Assembly (NCBI RefSeq): GCF_963663625.1 | Contig: NZ_OY760438.1 | Coordinates: 744,001-808,000 of the forward strand | DNA: 64,000 bases | Reading direction: 5' to 3' | DNA from: an uncultured Ilyobacter sp. | GTDB lineage: Bacteria > Fusobacteriota > Fusobacteriia > Fusobacteriales > Fusobacteriaceae | Shown here: positions 18,136 to 27,983 of the stretch, piece by piece | How positions within the stretch are numbered: position 1 is the stretch's first letter | How the letters are laid out: every line of letters begins with the position of its first letter | Made by a program: the position numbers and the translations under genes | The notes under the pieces: generated by a model | The model's database searches: none | What the model was told of the DNA's origin: nothing | The model's input: the letters and a program-made list of their open reading frames with translations, nothing else

Positions 18136-19143
18136 GTGGCTGATATAAAAAAGGAAGATATACTTTTAGAGGTAAAGAACTTAAAGAAATATTTTAAATC
18201 GAAAAAAGGTTTCTTTGGAAATAAGATCCAACATGTTAAAGCAGTAGATGATGTTAGCTTTTATATAAAAAAAGGTGAAACCTTTGGGTTAGTTGGAGAA
18301 TCTGGATGTGGTAAATCAACTACCGGAAGAACTCTTATAAGGCTCTATGATGTAACCGGTGGAAATATCATTTTTGACGGTCAAGATATAAGTGGCCTCA
18401 AAGAAAAGGATTTAATACCTTTTAGAAAAAAAATCCAGATGATATTCCAAGATCCCTATGCATCACTCAATACAAGAATGACCGTAGCAGATATCGTAGG
18501 GGAACCTTTAGACATTCACGGTATTGCCAAAGGACAAGAAAGACAAAACAGAATATATGAACTGCTGGAAAAAGTCGGTCTCAGCAAAGATCATGCCAGT
18601 AGATATCCACATGAATTCAGTGGTGGTCAAAGACAGAGAATCGGTATAGCCAGAGCTCTTGCAGTAGATCCTGAATTTATCATCTGTGACGAACCTATCT
18701 CTGCCTTGGATGTATCCATACAAGCACAGGTAGTTAATATGCTTGAAGATCTTCAGAAGGAGCTAGGACTTACCTATCTTTTCATCGCCCATGACCTTTC
18801 TATGGTAAAGCATATATCTGATAGAATAGGAGTAATGTACCTTGGTAAAATGGTAGAAGTTGCAGAAAGTGACGAGCTTTATGAAAAACCAGCTCACCCC
18901 TATACTCGGGCACTCTTATCCTCTATACCTATTCCAGATCCTGAGCTGAATGCTCAGATGGAAAGAGAGATTTTAGAAGGGGATGTCCCTAGTCCTCTTA
19001 ATCCCCCTAGCGGTTGTAGATTCAGAACCAGATGTAAATATGTTAAGGATATCTGTTCACAAGAAGAGCCGATTTTACAAGAAGTTGCTCCTGGACATAT
19101 GGCAGCGTGTCATTTTGCAAAAGATTTCTACAGCAATAAATAG
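18136..19143 (+). CDS. oppF: Oligopeptide ABC transporter ATPase (OppF)
   Basis: Second ATPase of the peptide importer; it pairs with OppD. The 335-aa protein has Walker [11 protein letters not shown]-loop [11 protein letters not shown], signature FSGGQRQR, Walker [12 protein letters not shown] and the C-terminal CRFRTRC cysteine segment. It starts at GTG 18136 directly after the oppD TAA, with the ribosome site AGGGGGG inside the end of oppD. The binding-protein gene follows after 39 nt. Confidence 0.93.
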   Translation: MADIKKEDILLEVKNLKKYFKSKKGFFGNKIQHVKAVDDVSFYIKKGETFGLVGESGCGKSTTGRTLIRLYDVTGGNIIFDGQDISGLKEKDLIPFRKKIQMIFQDPYASLNTRMTVADIVGEPLDIHGIAKGQERQNRIYELLEKVGLSKDHASRYPHEFSGGQRQRIGIARALAVDPEFIICDEPISALDVSIQAQVVNMLEDLQKELGLTYLFIAHDLSMVKHISDRIGVMYLGKMVEVAESDELYEKPAHPYTRALLSSIPIPDPELNAQMEREILEGDVPSPLNPPSGCRFRTRCKYVKDICSQEEPILQEVAPGHMAACHFAKDFYSNK

Positions 19144-19182
19144 TTTACTGTTAAACAAATTAATATTAAGGGAGGAAGTATA

Positions 19183-20829
19183 TTGAAGAAAAGATTTATG
19201 ATGTTAGGAATTTTATTATTATCACTTCTAATGGTCGCATGTAGTGGTAAAAAAGAAGCTTCAGAAGGAAAAGATGCAGAACAGGTTCTCATATTCAATC
19301 TTGGGGCCGAACCAAAAACTGTGGACCCACAACTGAACTCAGCAACTGACGGAGGTATCGTTATCAACAATACTTTCGAAGGTCTTATGAGAATGAATGC
19401 TGAAGGTATGACTGTTCCTGCTACTGCAGAATCATATGAAGTATCTGAGGATGGTACTGTTTATACATTTCATATCAGAGAAAATGCAAAATGGTCTGAT
19501 GGTCAACCTGTAAAGGCTTCAGATTTTGAATATGCTTGGAAGAGAGCTCTCGACCCTTCAGTTGCAGCTGAATATTCTTTCCAACTTTACTACATAAAAG
19601 GTGCTCAAGAGTACTTTGAAGGAAAAGCATCAAAAGATGATGTTGCTATAGAATCTATAGATGATAAAACTTTAGAAGTTACACTTGTAGGTCCTACTCC
19701 TTATTTCCTTGCTCTTACTACATTCTATACTTACATGCCTGTAAGAGAAGATATCGTTGCCAAGAAACCTGAAGGGTGGGCAAAGGATACAACTATTGCT
19801 GTTTCAAACGGACCTTTTGTTATAAGTGAATACGAACCTTCTAGCAGGATAGTTCTTCTTCCTAATGAGAACTACTGGAATAAAGAGAATGTAAAATTAG
19901 ACAAAATAATCTTTGAAGAGATCGTAGATCAGACTACTGCCCTTACAGCTTATGAAAACGGTGAAGTAGATGTTCTTAGAGAAGTTCCTCAACAAGATAT
20001 TCCTAGACTACAGCTTGAAGACTCTACTTTCTCAATAGCACCATTTTTGGGAACTTACTACTATATCTTCAACGTAGATAAAGAACCAACTAATAACGTA
20101 AATGTAAGAAAAGCTCTTACATATGCTATAGACAGAAAATCAATCACAGAACAAGTGGCAAAAGGTGGACAGCTTCCTGCTACTGGATTTGTTCCAACTG
20201 GTCTTTTTGATTCAGAAGGAAAAGACTTCAGAGCAACTGGTGGAGACTTTGGTATCAGTGTGACAGCTGACATCGCAAAAGCAAAAGAATATCTTGCAAA
20301 AGCTGGATACCCTGACGGTAAAGGATTCCCCAAAATTACTATAATCTACAATACTTCAGAAGGACATAAGGCTATTGCTGAAGCTATACAAGAGATGTGG
20401 AAGAAAAATCTTGGAATAGACGTAGAGCTTATGAACCAAGAGTGGGCTGTATTCCAAGATACTAGACACGTTGGTAACTTTGAGATAGCAAGAGCTGGAT
20501 GGATCGGAGATTATGCTGACCCTATGACTTTCCTTGACATGTGGACATCTTATTCTGGAAACAACGATGCTCAGTGGAAATGGACAACTGACAAAAATAA
20601 ATTTGCTTCTAATAAAGAGTATGACTCTCTTATTGAAAAGTCAAAAGTTACACAGGGAACTGAAAGAGATGCACTACTTTATAAAGCAGAAAAAATTCTT
20701 ATGGATGAGATGATCACTATGCCTATCTATTACTATACTGGACCAATAATGGTAAAAGAGTATGTTACTGGATGGGAAAGAGACATCCTAGGAACATGGT
20801 ACTTCGGCAATACAGAAATACAAAAATAA
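19183..20829 (+). CDS. oppA: Oligopeptide-binding lipoprotein (OppA, SBP_bac_5)
   Basis: Extracytoplasmic peptide receptor delivering cargo to OppBC. It is 548 aa, the usual size. The signal sequence ends in LMVAC, so Cys20 is the lipidation site, which anchors the protein in the membrane. The mature protein has the family segment around AEPKTVDPQLNSA and the DGTVYTFHIRENAKWSDG block. It starts at TTG 19183 behind GGGAGGAAG. It is the last gene of the operon (oppBCDFA order), followed by a strong terminator. Confidence 0.93.
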   Translation: MKKRFMMLGILLLSLLMVACSGKKEASEGKDAEQVLIFNLGAEPKTVDPQLNSATDGGIVINNTFEGLMRMNAEGMTVPATAESYEVSEDGTVYTFHIRENAKWSDGQPVKASDFEYAWKRALDPSVAAEYSFQLYYIKGAQEYFEGKASKDDVAIESIDDKTLEVTLVGPTPYFLALTTFYTYMPVREDIVAKKPEGWAKDTTIAVSNGPFVISEYEPSSRIVLLPNENYWNKENVKLDKIIFEEIVDQTTALTAYENGEVDVLREVPQQDIPRLQLEDSTFSIAPFLGTYYYIFNVDKEPTNNVNVRKALTYAIDRKSITEQVAKGGQLPATGFVPTGLFDSEGKDFRATGGDFGISVTADIAKAKEYLAKAGYPDGKGFPKITIIYNTSEGHKAIAEAIQEMWKKNLGIDVELMNQEWAVFQDTRHVGNFEIARAGWIGDYADPMTFLDMWTSYSGNNDAQWKWTTDKNKFASNKEYDSLIEKSKVTQGTERDALLYKAEKILMDEMITMPIYYYTGPIMVKEYVTGWERDILGTWYFGNTEIQK

Positions 20830-20879
20830 TATTAAAAGTAAGGCTCAGTCCCATAGCTATCAAGCTAAGCTTACAATAA

Positions 20880-20918
20880 AAAAAACCTTCTTCAAGGAAT
20901 ACTTGAAGGAGGTTTTTT
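20880..20918 (+). terminator. Terminator of the opp operon
   Basis: A long stem (20880-20896 with 20902-20917) with one bulge and a T run ends the oppBCDFA transcript. Confidence 0.85.
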
Positions 20919-20988
20919 CTTTAATGGAAAACAGAAAATTTAGAAAAAGAATTATGAATTCTTTCAAAGAGAATCAAATATCCACATA

Positions 20989-21017
20989 AAAAGACCTGGA
21001 ATGATTCCAGGTCTTTT
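20989..21017 (-). terminator. Terminator after transaldolase
   Basis: A 13-bp perfect stem with a 3-nt loop, followed on the minus strand by T residues; it lies just beyond the transaldolase stop. Confidence 0.85.
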
Positions 21018-21033
21018 CATTATATAAGTACAG

Positions 21034-22119
21034 CTATTTAGTCTTCAACTGAATACTCTCTAAAAGCTCTTTATAGGCGTCTTCAAAGGATGCAATTCCC
21101 TTTTTGAGTAGAACATTAAAGACTTCGTTCATTGAAACTCCTGCATCTTCTAAATCTCTGAAAATCCCATAAGCTTTAGAATCATCTACATTGAGAGCTA
21201 CTTTCGCAGTTCCGTGATCAATAAATTTTTTCAGAGTATCAAAAGGCAGTGTATTTACGGTGTCCGGAGCAATTAATTCAGTTACGTATTTTATATCGCT
21301 GTAAGCTGAATTTTTCGTTCCAGTAGAAGCCCACAGAACTCTCTGAAGATTAGCTCCTTTTCTTAGAAGTTCTTGAAATTCCGGAGAATTTTCAATACCT
21401 CTATAAATAGAATAAATTATCATAGAGTTTGCCACAGCCGCCTGACCCATGAGGTCTTTCCTTCCTCTTTCTTCTAAAAGGTCATCGACCATGCTCTCTA
21501 TCCTGCTCACAAATACACTGGCAACAGAGTGAACTTTAGTAAGGTCTCCCCCGTTATCAGCTAGCCTATTCAATCCTCTTATATATGCTTCTGCCGTCTT
21601 TCTGTACTGCTCTGGTGAAAATATAAGTGTAATGTTTACACAGATCCCTCTAGATATCAGTTCCTCTATAGCCACTATCCCTTCATCGGTAGCAGGAACC
21701 TTAAACATTACATTTTCTCTGTCTACTTTTTTATGAAGTCTTATCCCCTCTGACAGGGTTTTTTCCGTATCTTCTGCTAAAAGCGGATTAAGCTCAAGGC
21801 TGATATATCCGTCCCTTTCTGCTGTTTTTTCATATACAGGCCTTAGAATATCTGCCGCTTCTTGAATATCTCTCACTGTCAGCTCGTCATATATCTCTTC
21901 CACTGAGCTTCCTTTTGAAGCTAGTATTTTTATCTCTTTGTCATAGTCATTACTTTTTGCAATGGCATTGTGGAATATACTAGGATTTGATGTGACCCCC
22001 ATAAGTCCGGCTTTAATAAGTTTTTTCAATTCTCCACTCTGAATGATGTCACGGCTTATAAAATCAAGCCATAAACTCTGACCTAGATTATCCAGTTCCT
22101 TTATGATCTCTTTATTCAT
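21034..22119 (-). CDS. tal: Transaldolase
   Basis: Cytoplasmic pentose-phosphate enzyme moving a dihydroxyacetone unit between sugar phosphates. The 361-aa length fits the longer bacterial Tal class rather than the short 215-aa TalC-type. Landmarks are TSNPSIF (43-49), the Schiff-base Lys140 in NVMFKVPAT, and NITLIFSPEQY. A good AGGAGGGG ribosome site precedes the ATG. It appears monocistronic, with its own terminator. Confidence 0.93.
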   Translation of the reverse strand: MNKEIIKELDNLGQSLWLDFISRDIIQSGELKKLIKAGLMGVTSNPSIFHNAIAKSNDYDKEIKILASKGSSVEEIYDELTVRDIQEAADILRPVYEKTAERDGYISLELNPLLAEDTEKTLSEGIRLHKKVDRENVMFKVPATDEGIVAIEELISRGICVNITLIFSPEQYRKTAEAYIRGLNRLADNGGDLTKVHSVASVFVSRIESMVDDLLEERGRKDLMGQAAVANSMIIYSIYRGIENSPEFQELLRKGANLQRVLWASTGTKNSAYSDIKYVTELIAPDTVNTLPFDTLKKFIDHGTAKVALNVDDSKAYGIFRDLEDAGVSMNEVFNVLLKKGIASFEDAYKELLESIQLKTK

Positions 22120-22193
22120 TTTACCCCTCCTGAATTATATGCCTGTAATATATTATGAGGTAAAAATTTGAAAAAATCAATTATTTTTATATT

Positions 22194-23540
22194 TTATGCC
22201 TTTTGAAGAACAGGCTCTTGAAAGAACTCTAGTGTCTCTCCGATAATTACTTTTCTAAGTGCTAAAAGACCTACAAGATTAGGAATTACCATAACACCAT
22301 TTACAATATCAGCAATAAGCCAGATTGTCTCAAGCTTTAAGAACGGACCTGAAGCCACCATTAAAAGGAAAATAACTTTAAACCACTTGATCGCCACCTT
22401 TGGGAAAAGGTACTGAGTACATTTTTCTCCGTAGAAATTCCAACCGATTATTGTAGTGAAGGCGAAAAATATTATTCCAACGTTTACTATGAATGACCCA
22501 TAAGATCCAAGATAAAACTCAAAAGCACTTGAAGTAAGTAGAGCCCCCGAAAGACCATCTTGTGACCATAAGCCCGATGAAACAACTATAATTCCAGTTA
22601 TGCTGCATACTATGAGAGTATCTAAAAATGGTCCAATCATGGATATGAGTCCCTGCTTTACTGGGGAATCAGTTCTCGCATTAGCAGCTGCAATCGGTGC
22701 AGATCCAAGTCCAGCCTCGTTTGAGAATACTCCTCTAGCCACACCAGCTCTCATAGCCATCATAATACCTGCTCCTGCAAATCCACCTATAGCTGCACTT
22801 CCTTTGAATGCAGAGCTAATTATAAGAGAAATGGCAGATACAGTTGCACCAGAATTTGACACCATTATTATGGCTCCACCTATTATATAAAATACAGCCA
22901 TAAAGGGAACTAGGAATGAAGCTACTTGAGAGATCCTTTTAATCCCACCAAAAGTAACAAGAGCTACTGCCACTGTAAGTACGACACCAGTCACAACAGC
23001 CGGTATTCCTGCTGCACCCTTTACTCCCTCTACAACGGCATTTACTTGTGGGAATGTCCCTATACCCAAAAGAGCAACCATTATTCCAGAAAAGGCAAAT
23101 ACCTTTCCTAAAAATTTATTCTTTGCTCCCCTTTCAATATAATACATCGGTCCGCCAGCATACTCTCCATCTTTTTTGACTCTATATTTAATTGCCAGAA
23201 ATCCTTCAGCAAATTTTGTACTCATACCAAAGAAGGCTGCAATCCACATCCAAAATATTGCTCCCGGACCTCCTAATTTTATCGCAGTCGCTACTCCTAC
23301 GATATTTCCTGTACCTATCGTCGCCGCAAGAGCTGTACAAAGAGCTGCAAATCCAGATACGTCTCCCTCTTTTGAATCGGAGCCGTCCTCTTTTTCAAAA
23401 AGAAGTTTAAAAGATGTTATGAGTTTTGAAACCTGAATCCCCTTTAAGTTTACTGTGAGATAAATTCCAGTTCCAACAAGTACAAAAAGTGTAGGAAACC
23501 CCCATATGATGCTGTCCAATTGTCCTAATATTTCTTTCAT
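22194..23540 (-). CDS. Alanine or glycine:cation symporter (AGCS family)
   Basis: Inner-membrane Na+- or H+-coupled uptake of alanine or glycine. The 448-aa polytopic protein shows family blocks GTGNIVGVATAIKLGGPGA, FWMWIAAFFGMSTKFAEG and FSNEAGLGSAPIAAANA. AAGGGAGG precedes the ATG. A tandem glycine riboswitch and terminator lie in its leader, so glycine is the most likely physiological signal and perhaps the substrate. No partner gene is in the operon. Confidence 0.93.
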   Translation of the reverse strand: MKEILGQLDSIIWGFPTLFVLVGTGIYLTVNLKGIQVSKLITSFKLLFEKEDGSDSKEGDVSGFAALCTALAATIGTGNIVGVATAIKLGGPGAIFWMWIAAFFGMSTKFAEGFLAIKYRVKKDGEYAGGPMYYIERGAKNKFLGKVFAFSGIMVALLGIGTFPQVNAVVEGVKGAAGIPAVVTGVVLTVAVALVTFGGIKRISQVASFLVPFMAVFYIIGGAIIMVSNSGATVSAISLIISSAFKGSAAIGGFAGAGIMMAMRAGVARGVFSNEAGLGSAPIAAANARTDSPVKQGLISMIGPFLDTLIVCSITGIIVVSSGLWSQDGLSGALLTSSAFEFYLGSYGSFIVNVGIIFFAFTTIIGWNFYGEKCTQYLFPKVAIKWFKVIFLLMVASGPFLKLETIWLIADIVNGVMVIPNLVGLLALRKVIIGETLEFFQEPVLQKA

Positions 23541-23581
23541 TTTTCCTCCCTTTTCTGTCAGATAGCAGAAGGGGCGTAATT

Positions 23582-23610
23582 AAAAAAGAGACTACAAAAA
23601 AGTAGCCTCT
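23582..23610 (-). terminator. Riboswitch-controlled terminator ahead of the AGCS gene
   Basis: On the minus-strand RNA AGAGGCUAC pairs with GUAGUCUCU (one G-U) around a U6 loop, followed by six U. It lies between the glycine aptamers and the gene and is the probable expression platform. Confidence 0.8.
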
Positions 23611-23633
23611 AGAAAACACGCCATGCCTGTTTT

Positions 23634-23773
23634 CCTCTGTCCTTTTACCTGAGAGTTTTACTCCTTCGGTGACTAGAATTAACCAATTCTCTCCAGAGGC
23701 TCGTCCAGTATAGGTCCATTTACCTGAAAGATTCACTTCTTCGGTGGCTGTGCAAACAGCTCTCTCCCTATAC
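23634..23773 (-). promoter_or_regulatory. Tandem glycine riboswitch
   Basis: Two consecutive glycine aptamers in the AGCS leader. Aptamer 1 (23708-23773) is closed by GTATAGG/CCTATAC, aptamer 2 (23634-23699) by CAGAGG/CCTCTG. Each has the conserved GGAGAGA start, ACCGAAG loop and TCAGGTAAA-GGAC ending. An 8-nt linker joins them. The downstream terminator suggests transcriptional control; on or off cannot be told from sequence. Confidence 0.93.
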
Positions 23774-24057
23774 CTTCATCCGACTTAATTAAATTTTTAT
23801 TAAAAATATGATAATCAATTTAAGTAAAAATGTCAAAGTTTTTTTTAGAAAAACTATACTATATTTTTTTATAACACTTTTATTGATAATATACTGCATA
23901 AATAAAAGGTTAATTCTTGAATTTTATTATAAAAATTTTATAATAATATGTCTTTCAACTATGCATAAAATAAAGGAAAATAAAAGAATAAGAGTAATCA
24001 TTTAATATAGTTAGTGCATTATAATTTTAGCTGAAATTTTTTGATTCAGGAGGATAT

Positions 24058-24942
24058 ATGAAAAGGGTAAAATTAATATACAATCCATATTCTGGTGAAA
24101 ATGCCATAATAAAAGATTTGGACAATATCTTTCAAATTTATCAGAAAAAAGGTTATTCTGTAGAGCCCTTCAGAATAAGCTATGATGTCAATTTAGAAGA
24201 CGCTTTTGAAAATATGGAGGGGGAATATGATCATATCATCATTGCAGGGGGAGACGGTACCATAAACCAGGTGATAAATATAATAAAAAAAATGGGAATC
24301 GATCTTCCTGTTGCAATACTCCCTACTGGTACTGCAAATGATTTTGCAACATGCCTTGGAATGCCTAAGGATGTATCAGAAGCCTGTGAGCAGGTCCTAA
24401 GTTCTGATATTAAACTAGTTGACCTCGGAAAAGCCAATGACAGCTATTTTGTAAATGTAGCCAGTACAGGTCTCTTTACAGACATATCCCAAAAGACAAA
24501 TGTCAACCTCAAAAACACAATCGGAAAGCTGGCATACTATTTTGGCGGTATTATCGAAATACCAAATTTTAAAAGGCTACAGATATCAGTTCAATCAGAG
24601 GAATTAGAGTATAAGGGATACTCCCTCATTATATTTGCTTTCAACGGAAAAAGTGCAGGAAATATAGATATCGCATATAAATCTCAGCTCGATGACGGTC
24701 TTCTAGATATTGTCATAGTAAAAGCCGAAATAATGACCGAAACTCTCATTTCATTTTTTAAATTTTTAAAGAAAGAACATCTTGAAAATCCTAAAGGAAT
24801 AATACACTTTAAAACTGACAGATTATATCTACAGTGCAATGAACCTATCTCTACTGATCTAGACGGAGAAAAAGGTCCAAATTTTCCACTAGATATACAA
24901 TGCATAAAGGAAGGATTAAAAATACTGGGATATAAAAAATAA
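24058..24942 (+). CDS. Diacylglycerol/lipid kinase family protein (YegS/DagK-like)
   Basis: Predicted cytoplasmic lipid kinase; in Gram-positive relatives DgkB recycles diacylglycerol, elsewhere YegS has other lipid substrates. The 294-aa protein has the nucleotide-binding GGDGTINQV (64-72) and PTGTANDFA (89-97) and the later DDGLLDIVIV block. AGGAGG precedes the ATG. The uridine-kinase-like gene follows after 19 nt, with no terminator, so they are one operon. The gap upstream of it, 23780-24057, is AT-rich with no gene I trust. Confidence 0.88.
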   Translation: MKRVKLIYNPYSGENAIIKDLDNIFQIYQKKGYSVEPFRISYDVNLEDAFENMEGEYDHIIIAGGDGTINQVINIIKKMGIDLPVAILPTGTANDFATCLGMPKDVSEACEQVLSSDIKLVDLGKANDSYFVNVASTGLFTDISQKTNVNLKNTIGKLAYYFGGIIEIPNFKRLQISVQSEELEYKGYSLIIFAFNGKSAGNIDIAYKSQLDDGLLDIVIVKAEIMTETLISFFKFLKKEHLENPKGIIHFKTDRLYLQCNEPISTDLDGEKGPNFPLDIQCIKEGLKILGYKK

Positions 24943-24961
24943 TACTAGAAGGGAGAATATT

Positions 24962-26428
24962 ATGGAAAACTATAATGAAAGAAACTACTATACAACTTTA
25001 AAATTTATTTTGATCAAAGCAACTTACGACCTATTTCCAGAAGCAAAGGTAAAGATACACCACTCTTTAAATAAGGGAATCTACGGTGAGATTCTGAAAG
25101 AACCCAAAATAAAATCAGAAGATATCGTAGCTATAAAAAACCGAATGAATGTTCTGATCAGAGAGGATATCCCTATCCGTCCCGTGGTCATGCCTGTCTG
25201 TGATATTCAAAAACACGACTGCATATACAACAGGCCTGATATGAGGAGACTTATAGAATACAGCGACTGGGTAGATCTAAGAGTATATGAGATGGAGGGT
25301 TTTTACGACTATTATCATAACGGTATGTTAAAAAGTACAGGATATCTCAACTTATTTGACCTGTCTCCCTATAATGGCGGGTTTATTTTAAAATATCCGT
25401 TCCAAAACGACCCCTATAGAATTCCCGTAGAAACTGACCACCCAAAACTTGCTAAAATATTTCATGAATCAGAAAGCTGGGGTCAGATAATGGAAGTCTG
25501 TGATGTGGGAGCTCTCAATGAAAAAATACTTAATAAGGATATAGCTGAACTTATAATGGTAAATGAAGCCCTACACCACAAAAAGCTTTCATTTATTGCA
25601 GACGAAATATCTAAAAAAGAAGGTGTAAAACTAGTCACTGTGGCCGGTCCATCATCATCTGGTAAAACCACATTTACAAACAGACTTGCCATACACTTAA
25701 GGGTTAACGGACTAAAACCATTGGTAATCTCCCTAGATAACTATTATAGGGGAAGAAATTTTTTACCTCTGGATGAAAACGGTAAAAAAGATTTTGAATC
25801 AATAAAAGCACTTGATATAGAACTCTTAAACAATAACCTGAAAGATCTCATGGAAGGCCAAGAGGTAGAAATTCCAAATTATAATTTTCTAAGTGGTGAA
25901 AGAGAAAAGGTAGGTAAAAAATCAAAACTAGCTAAAAATGGAATCATCCTCATCGAGGGAATCCATGGCCTAAATGAGGAACTTACCTGGGAAATCCCAA
26001 AACAAAACAAGTATAAAATTTATATAAGCTGCCTGACAACACTTAATATTGATGACCACAACAGAATCCCCACAAGTGAAGTCAGAAAATTGAGAAGAAT
26101 AGTAAGGGATAGCCTATCAAGAGGTACAGGTGCAGAAGGAACACTTAGTATGTGGGAGTCTGTGAGACGGGGAGAAGAAAAAAACATCTTTCCTTTTCAG
26201 GAAGAAGCTGATGCAATCTTTGACTCCAATCTTATTTATGAACTAGGAATATTGAAAAAATATGCTCATGGTGAATTGAAAAAAGTTCAATCAGGAAGCA
26301 TATTCTATGAAGAGTCCCAAAGACTTATCAAATTTTTAAATTATTTTAGAGAAATCGATCCTAAATTCGTGCCAGATGACTCAATTTTAAAGGAATTTAT
26401 AGGTGGCAGTTATTTTTATAAATATTGA
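24962..26428 (+). CDS. Uridine kinase-like nucleoside kinase with ThrRS-type N-terminal domain
   Basis: Predicted nucleoside kinase. The C-terminal half is a P-loop kinase of the phosphoribulokinase/uridine kinase group: Walker A GPSSSGKT (229-236), the LDNYY segment, and the IEGIHGL block. The N-terminal half resembles the second additional domain of threonyl-tRNA synthetase (FILIKATYDLFPEAKV, HHSLNKGIYGEI). This architecture is known from anaerobic Firmicutes and related bacteria; its true substrate is not settled. It has 488 aa and lacks an obvious TGS domain in front. A terminator at 26517-26550 was the natural end of the transcript before an IS landed behind it. Confidence 0.85.
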   Translation: MENYNERNYYTTLKFILIKATYDLFPEAKVKIHHSLNKGIYGEILKEPKIKSEDIVAIKNRMNVLIREDIPIRPVVMPVCDIQKHDCIYNRPDMRRLIEYSDWVDLRVYEMEGFYDYYHNGMLKSTGYLNLFDLSPYNGGFILKYPFQNDPYRIPVETDHPKLAKIFHESESWGQIMEVCDVGALNEKILNKDIAELIMVNEALHHKKLSFIADEISKKEGVKLVTVAGPSSSGKTTFTNRLAIHLRVNGLKPLVISLDNYYRGRNFLPLDENGKKDFESIKALDIELLNNNLKDLMEGQEVEIPNYNFLSGEREKVGKKSKLAKNGIILIEGIHGLNEELTWEIPKQNKYKIYISCLTTLNIDDHNRIPTSEVRKLRRIVRDSLSRGTGAEGTLSMWESVRRGEEKNIFPFQEEADAIFDSNLIYELGILKKYAHGELKKVQSGSIFYEESQRLIKFLNYFREIDPKFVPDDSILKEFIGGSYFYKY

Positions 26429-26516
26429 CAAACTTTCAATCAAAGCTCATTAAAAAAATACTGTTTAAAAGAAAAAGAGATAGACAAGGACATACCTATA
26501 AAGCTAAGAATCTTTT

Positions 26517-26558
26517 GAGACTATAGCTGTTTATCTATGGTCTCTTTTCTATATTTTT
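26517..26558 (+). terminator. Terminator of the lipid kinase-nucleoside kinase operon
   Basis: GAGACTATAG (26517-26526) pairs with CTATGGTCTC (26535-26544) with one G-U, followed by a T-rich tract that ends exactly at the IS256 insertion. Confidence 0.75.
26551..26558 (+). repeat. Target site duplication, left copy (8 bp)
   Basis: ATATTTTT directly before the left inverted repeat is repeated exactly after the right one (27935-27942). Eight to nine bases is the usual duplication for IS256-family elements. Confidence 0.85.
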
Positions 26559-27934
26559 GGTAGTGTAAATATTTTTGTGTTTTTGAGTCCTTTTCTTGAT
26601 TACTGAATGATACTGTAGTATCTATGTAATTAAGGGAGGGATTTTTTTATGGCTAGATTACCGAAGGAACTTGTCAGAGATTTTGTTAGAGAAGGAAACT
26701 TTAAATCTATTAAGGATATCGAAGAAGCTTTAAAGGATATTTTTAAAGATACTATCCAGGAAGCTTTAGAAGCTGAAATTGAAGAAGAGCTTGGATATTC
26801 CAAGTATGATTTAGCCAATAAATCTACTACTAACTCTAGAAATGGTAAGTACAAGAAAACTGTTAAATCAAGCGCTGGAAACATTGATCTCCTCGTTCCC
26901 AGAGACAGAGAAGGTGCATATCAACCTAAGATTGTTGAAAAACATCAAAGGGACATCTCTAAATTGGAGGATAATATTCTATCGCTTTATGGAAAGGGAA
27001 TGAGTACTAGGGATATCAGCTCTCATGTTCAGGATATATATGGATTTGAAGTATCTGCAGAGAGTGTTAGTAGAATAACAGATAAACTAATTCCTCTTAT
27101 TCAGGAATGGCAGAGTAGACCTCTTGATCCTGTATATCCATTCATTTTCCTTGATGCAGTCCACTATTCAGTCAAAGAGGAGAATAGAATTGTTAAAAAG
27201 GCTGCCTACGTTGTCTTAGGAGTTACTTTAGAAGGAAGAAAAGAAATTTTAGGAATATATATAGGTGAGAATGAGACCTCAAAATTTTGGTTATCAGTAA
27301 TGACTGATCTTAAAAATAGAGGTGTTAAAGATATCTTAATCGCTTCTGTAGATGGTCTGAACGGATTTGATAATGCTATTCTGAGTGTATTTCCACAGGC
27401 TCAGATTCAGAGGTGCATAGTTCACCAAATAAGGAATACGCTAAAATATGTAAGCTACAAAGACAGAAAATCTTTTGCGCATGACTTAAAATCTATTTAT
27501 ACTGCCCCAAGTGAAGAAGCAGGGCTAACTGCTCTTAATTCTGTCAAGGATTCCTGGAAAGCGAAATATCCATACGCTCTAAGGAGCTGGGAAGTGAACT
27601 GGAGTCAATTAAGTGCATTCTATGAGTATACAGAAGAAATAAAAAAGGTGATGTATACAACCAATGTGATAGAAAACGTCCATAGGCAATTCAGAAAAGT
27701 TACTAAATCCAAGGGGGTATTTCCTACAGATATGTCTCTATTGAAGCAGTTATATCTTGTAGTAATTGATTTAGATAAGAAATGGGATAGAAGTTTTAAA
27801 AGAGGTTGGGATCAGATTCTTGGACAATTGGCAATTAAATATGAAGACAGACTCTCAGAATATTTATTCTAGAGAGCCTGTTGGTTTATTCAGTAATTAA
27901 GTCTTGGAGAATACACAAAAGGTGTTACATTACC
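26559..27934 (+). mobile_element. Complete IS256-family insertion sequence (1376 bp)
   Basis: The element is bounded by imperfect terminal inverted repeats. The left begins GGTAGTGTAA at 26559 and the inverted right begins GGTAATGTAA at 27934; both share TTTTGTGT, and further in ATTACTGAAT. It contains one full-length transposase gene. Perfect 8-bp direct repeats flank it, which argues for recent insertion without later rearrangement. Confidence 0.92.
26649..27872 (+). CDS. IS256-family (Mutator-like) transposase
   Basis: DDE transposase of 407 aa moving the surrounding element by copy-out of a circular intermediate. Catalytic triad candidates are Asp169 (FLDAVHY), Asp235 (SVDGLNGF) and Glu342 (TTNVIENVHR). 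The family signature CIVHQIRN (256-263) lies between the second Asp and the Glu. GGGAGGG precedes the ATG. No frameshift or internal stop is seen, so the copy looks active. Confidence 0.95.
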   Translation: MARLPKELVRDFVREGNFKSIKDIEEALKDIFKDTIQEALEAEIEEELGYSKYDLANKSTTNSRNGKYKKTVKSSAGNIDLLVPRDREGAYQPKIVEKHQRDISKLEDNILSLYGKGMSTRDISSHVQDIYGFEVSAESVSRITDKLIPLIQEWQSRPLDPVYPFIFLDAVHYSVKEENRIVKKAAYVVLGVTLEGRKEILGIYIGENETSKFWLSVMTDLKNRGVKDILIASVDGLNGFDNAILSVFPQAQIQRCIVHQIRNTLKYVSYKDRKSFAHDLKSIYTAPSEEAGLTALNSVKDSWKAKYPYALRSWEVNWSQLSAFYEYTEEIKKVMYTTNVIENVHRQFRKVTKSKGVFPTDMSLLKQLYLVVIDLDKKWDRSFKRGWDQILGQLAIKYEDRLSEYLF

Positions 27935-27942
27935 ATATTTTT
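27935..27942 (+). repeat. Target site duplication, right copy (8 bp)
   Basis: Exact second copy of ATATTTTT, directly behind the right inverted repeat. Confidence 0.85.
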
Positions 27943-27983
27943 CAATATTATAAAAACCCGCTTGTAAAAATGGCTAAAAAATA

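Noticed and set aside
23407..23736. 109-codon minus-strand ORF in front of the AGCS symporter
   Set aside because: It lies across both glycine aptamers and the terminator and runs into the AGCS gene in another frame; conserved RNA motifs explain the sequence better.
23808..24005. 65-codon hydrophobic ORF before the lipid kinase gene
   Set aside because: No ribosome site and composition that matches random AT-rich DNA.
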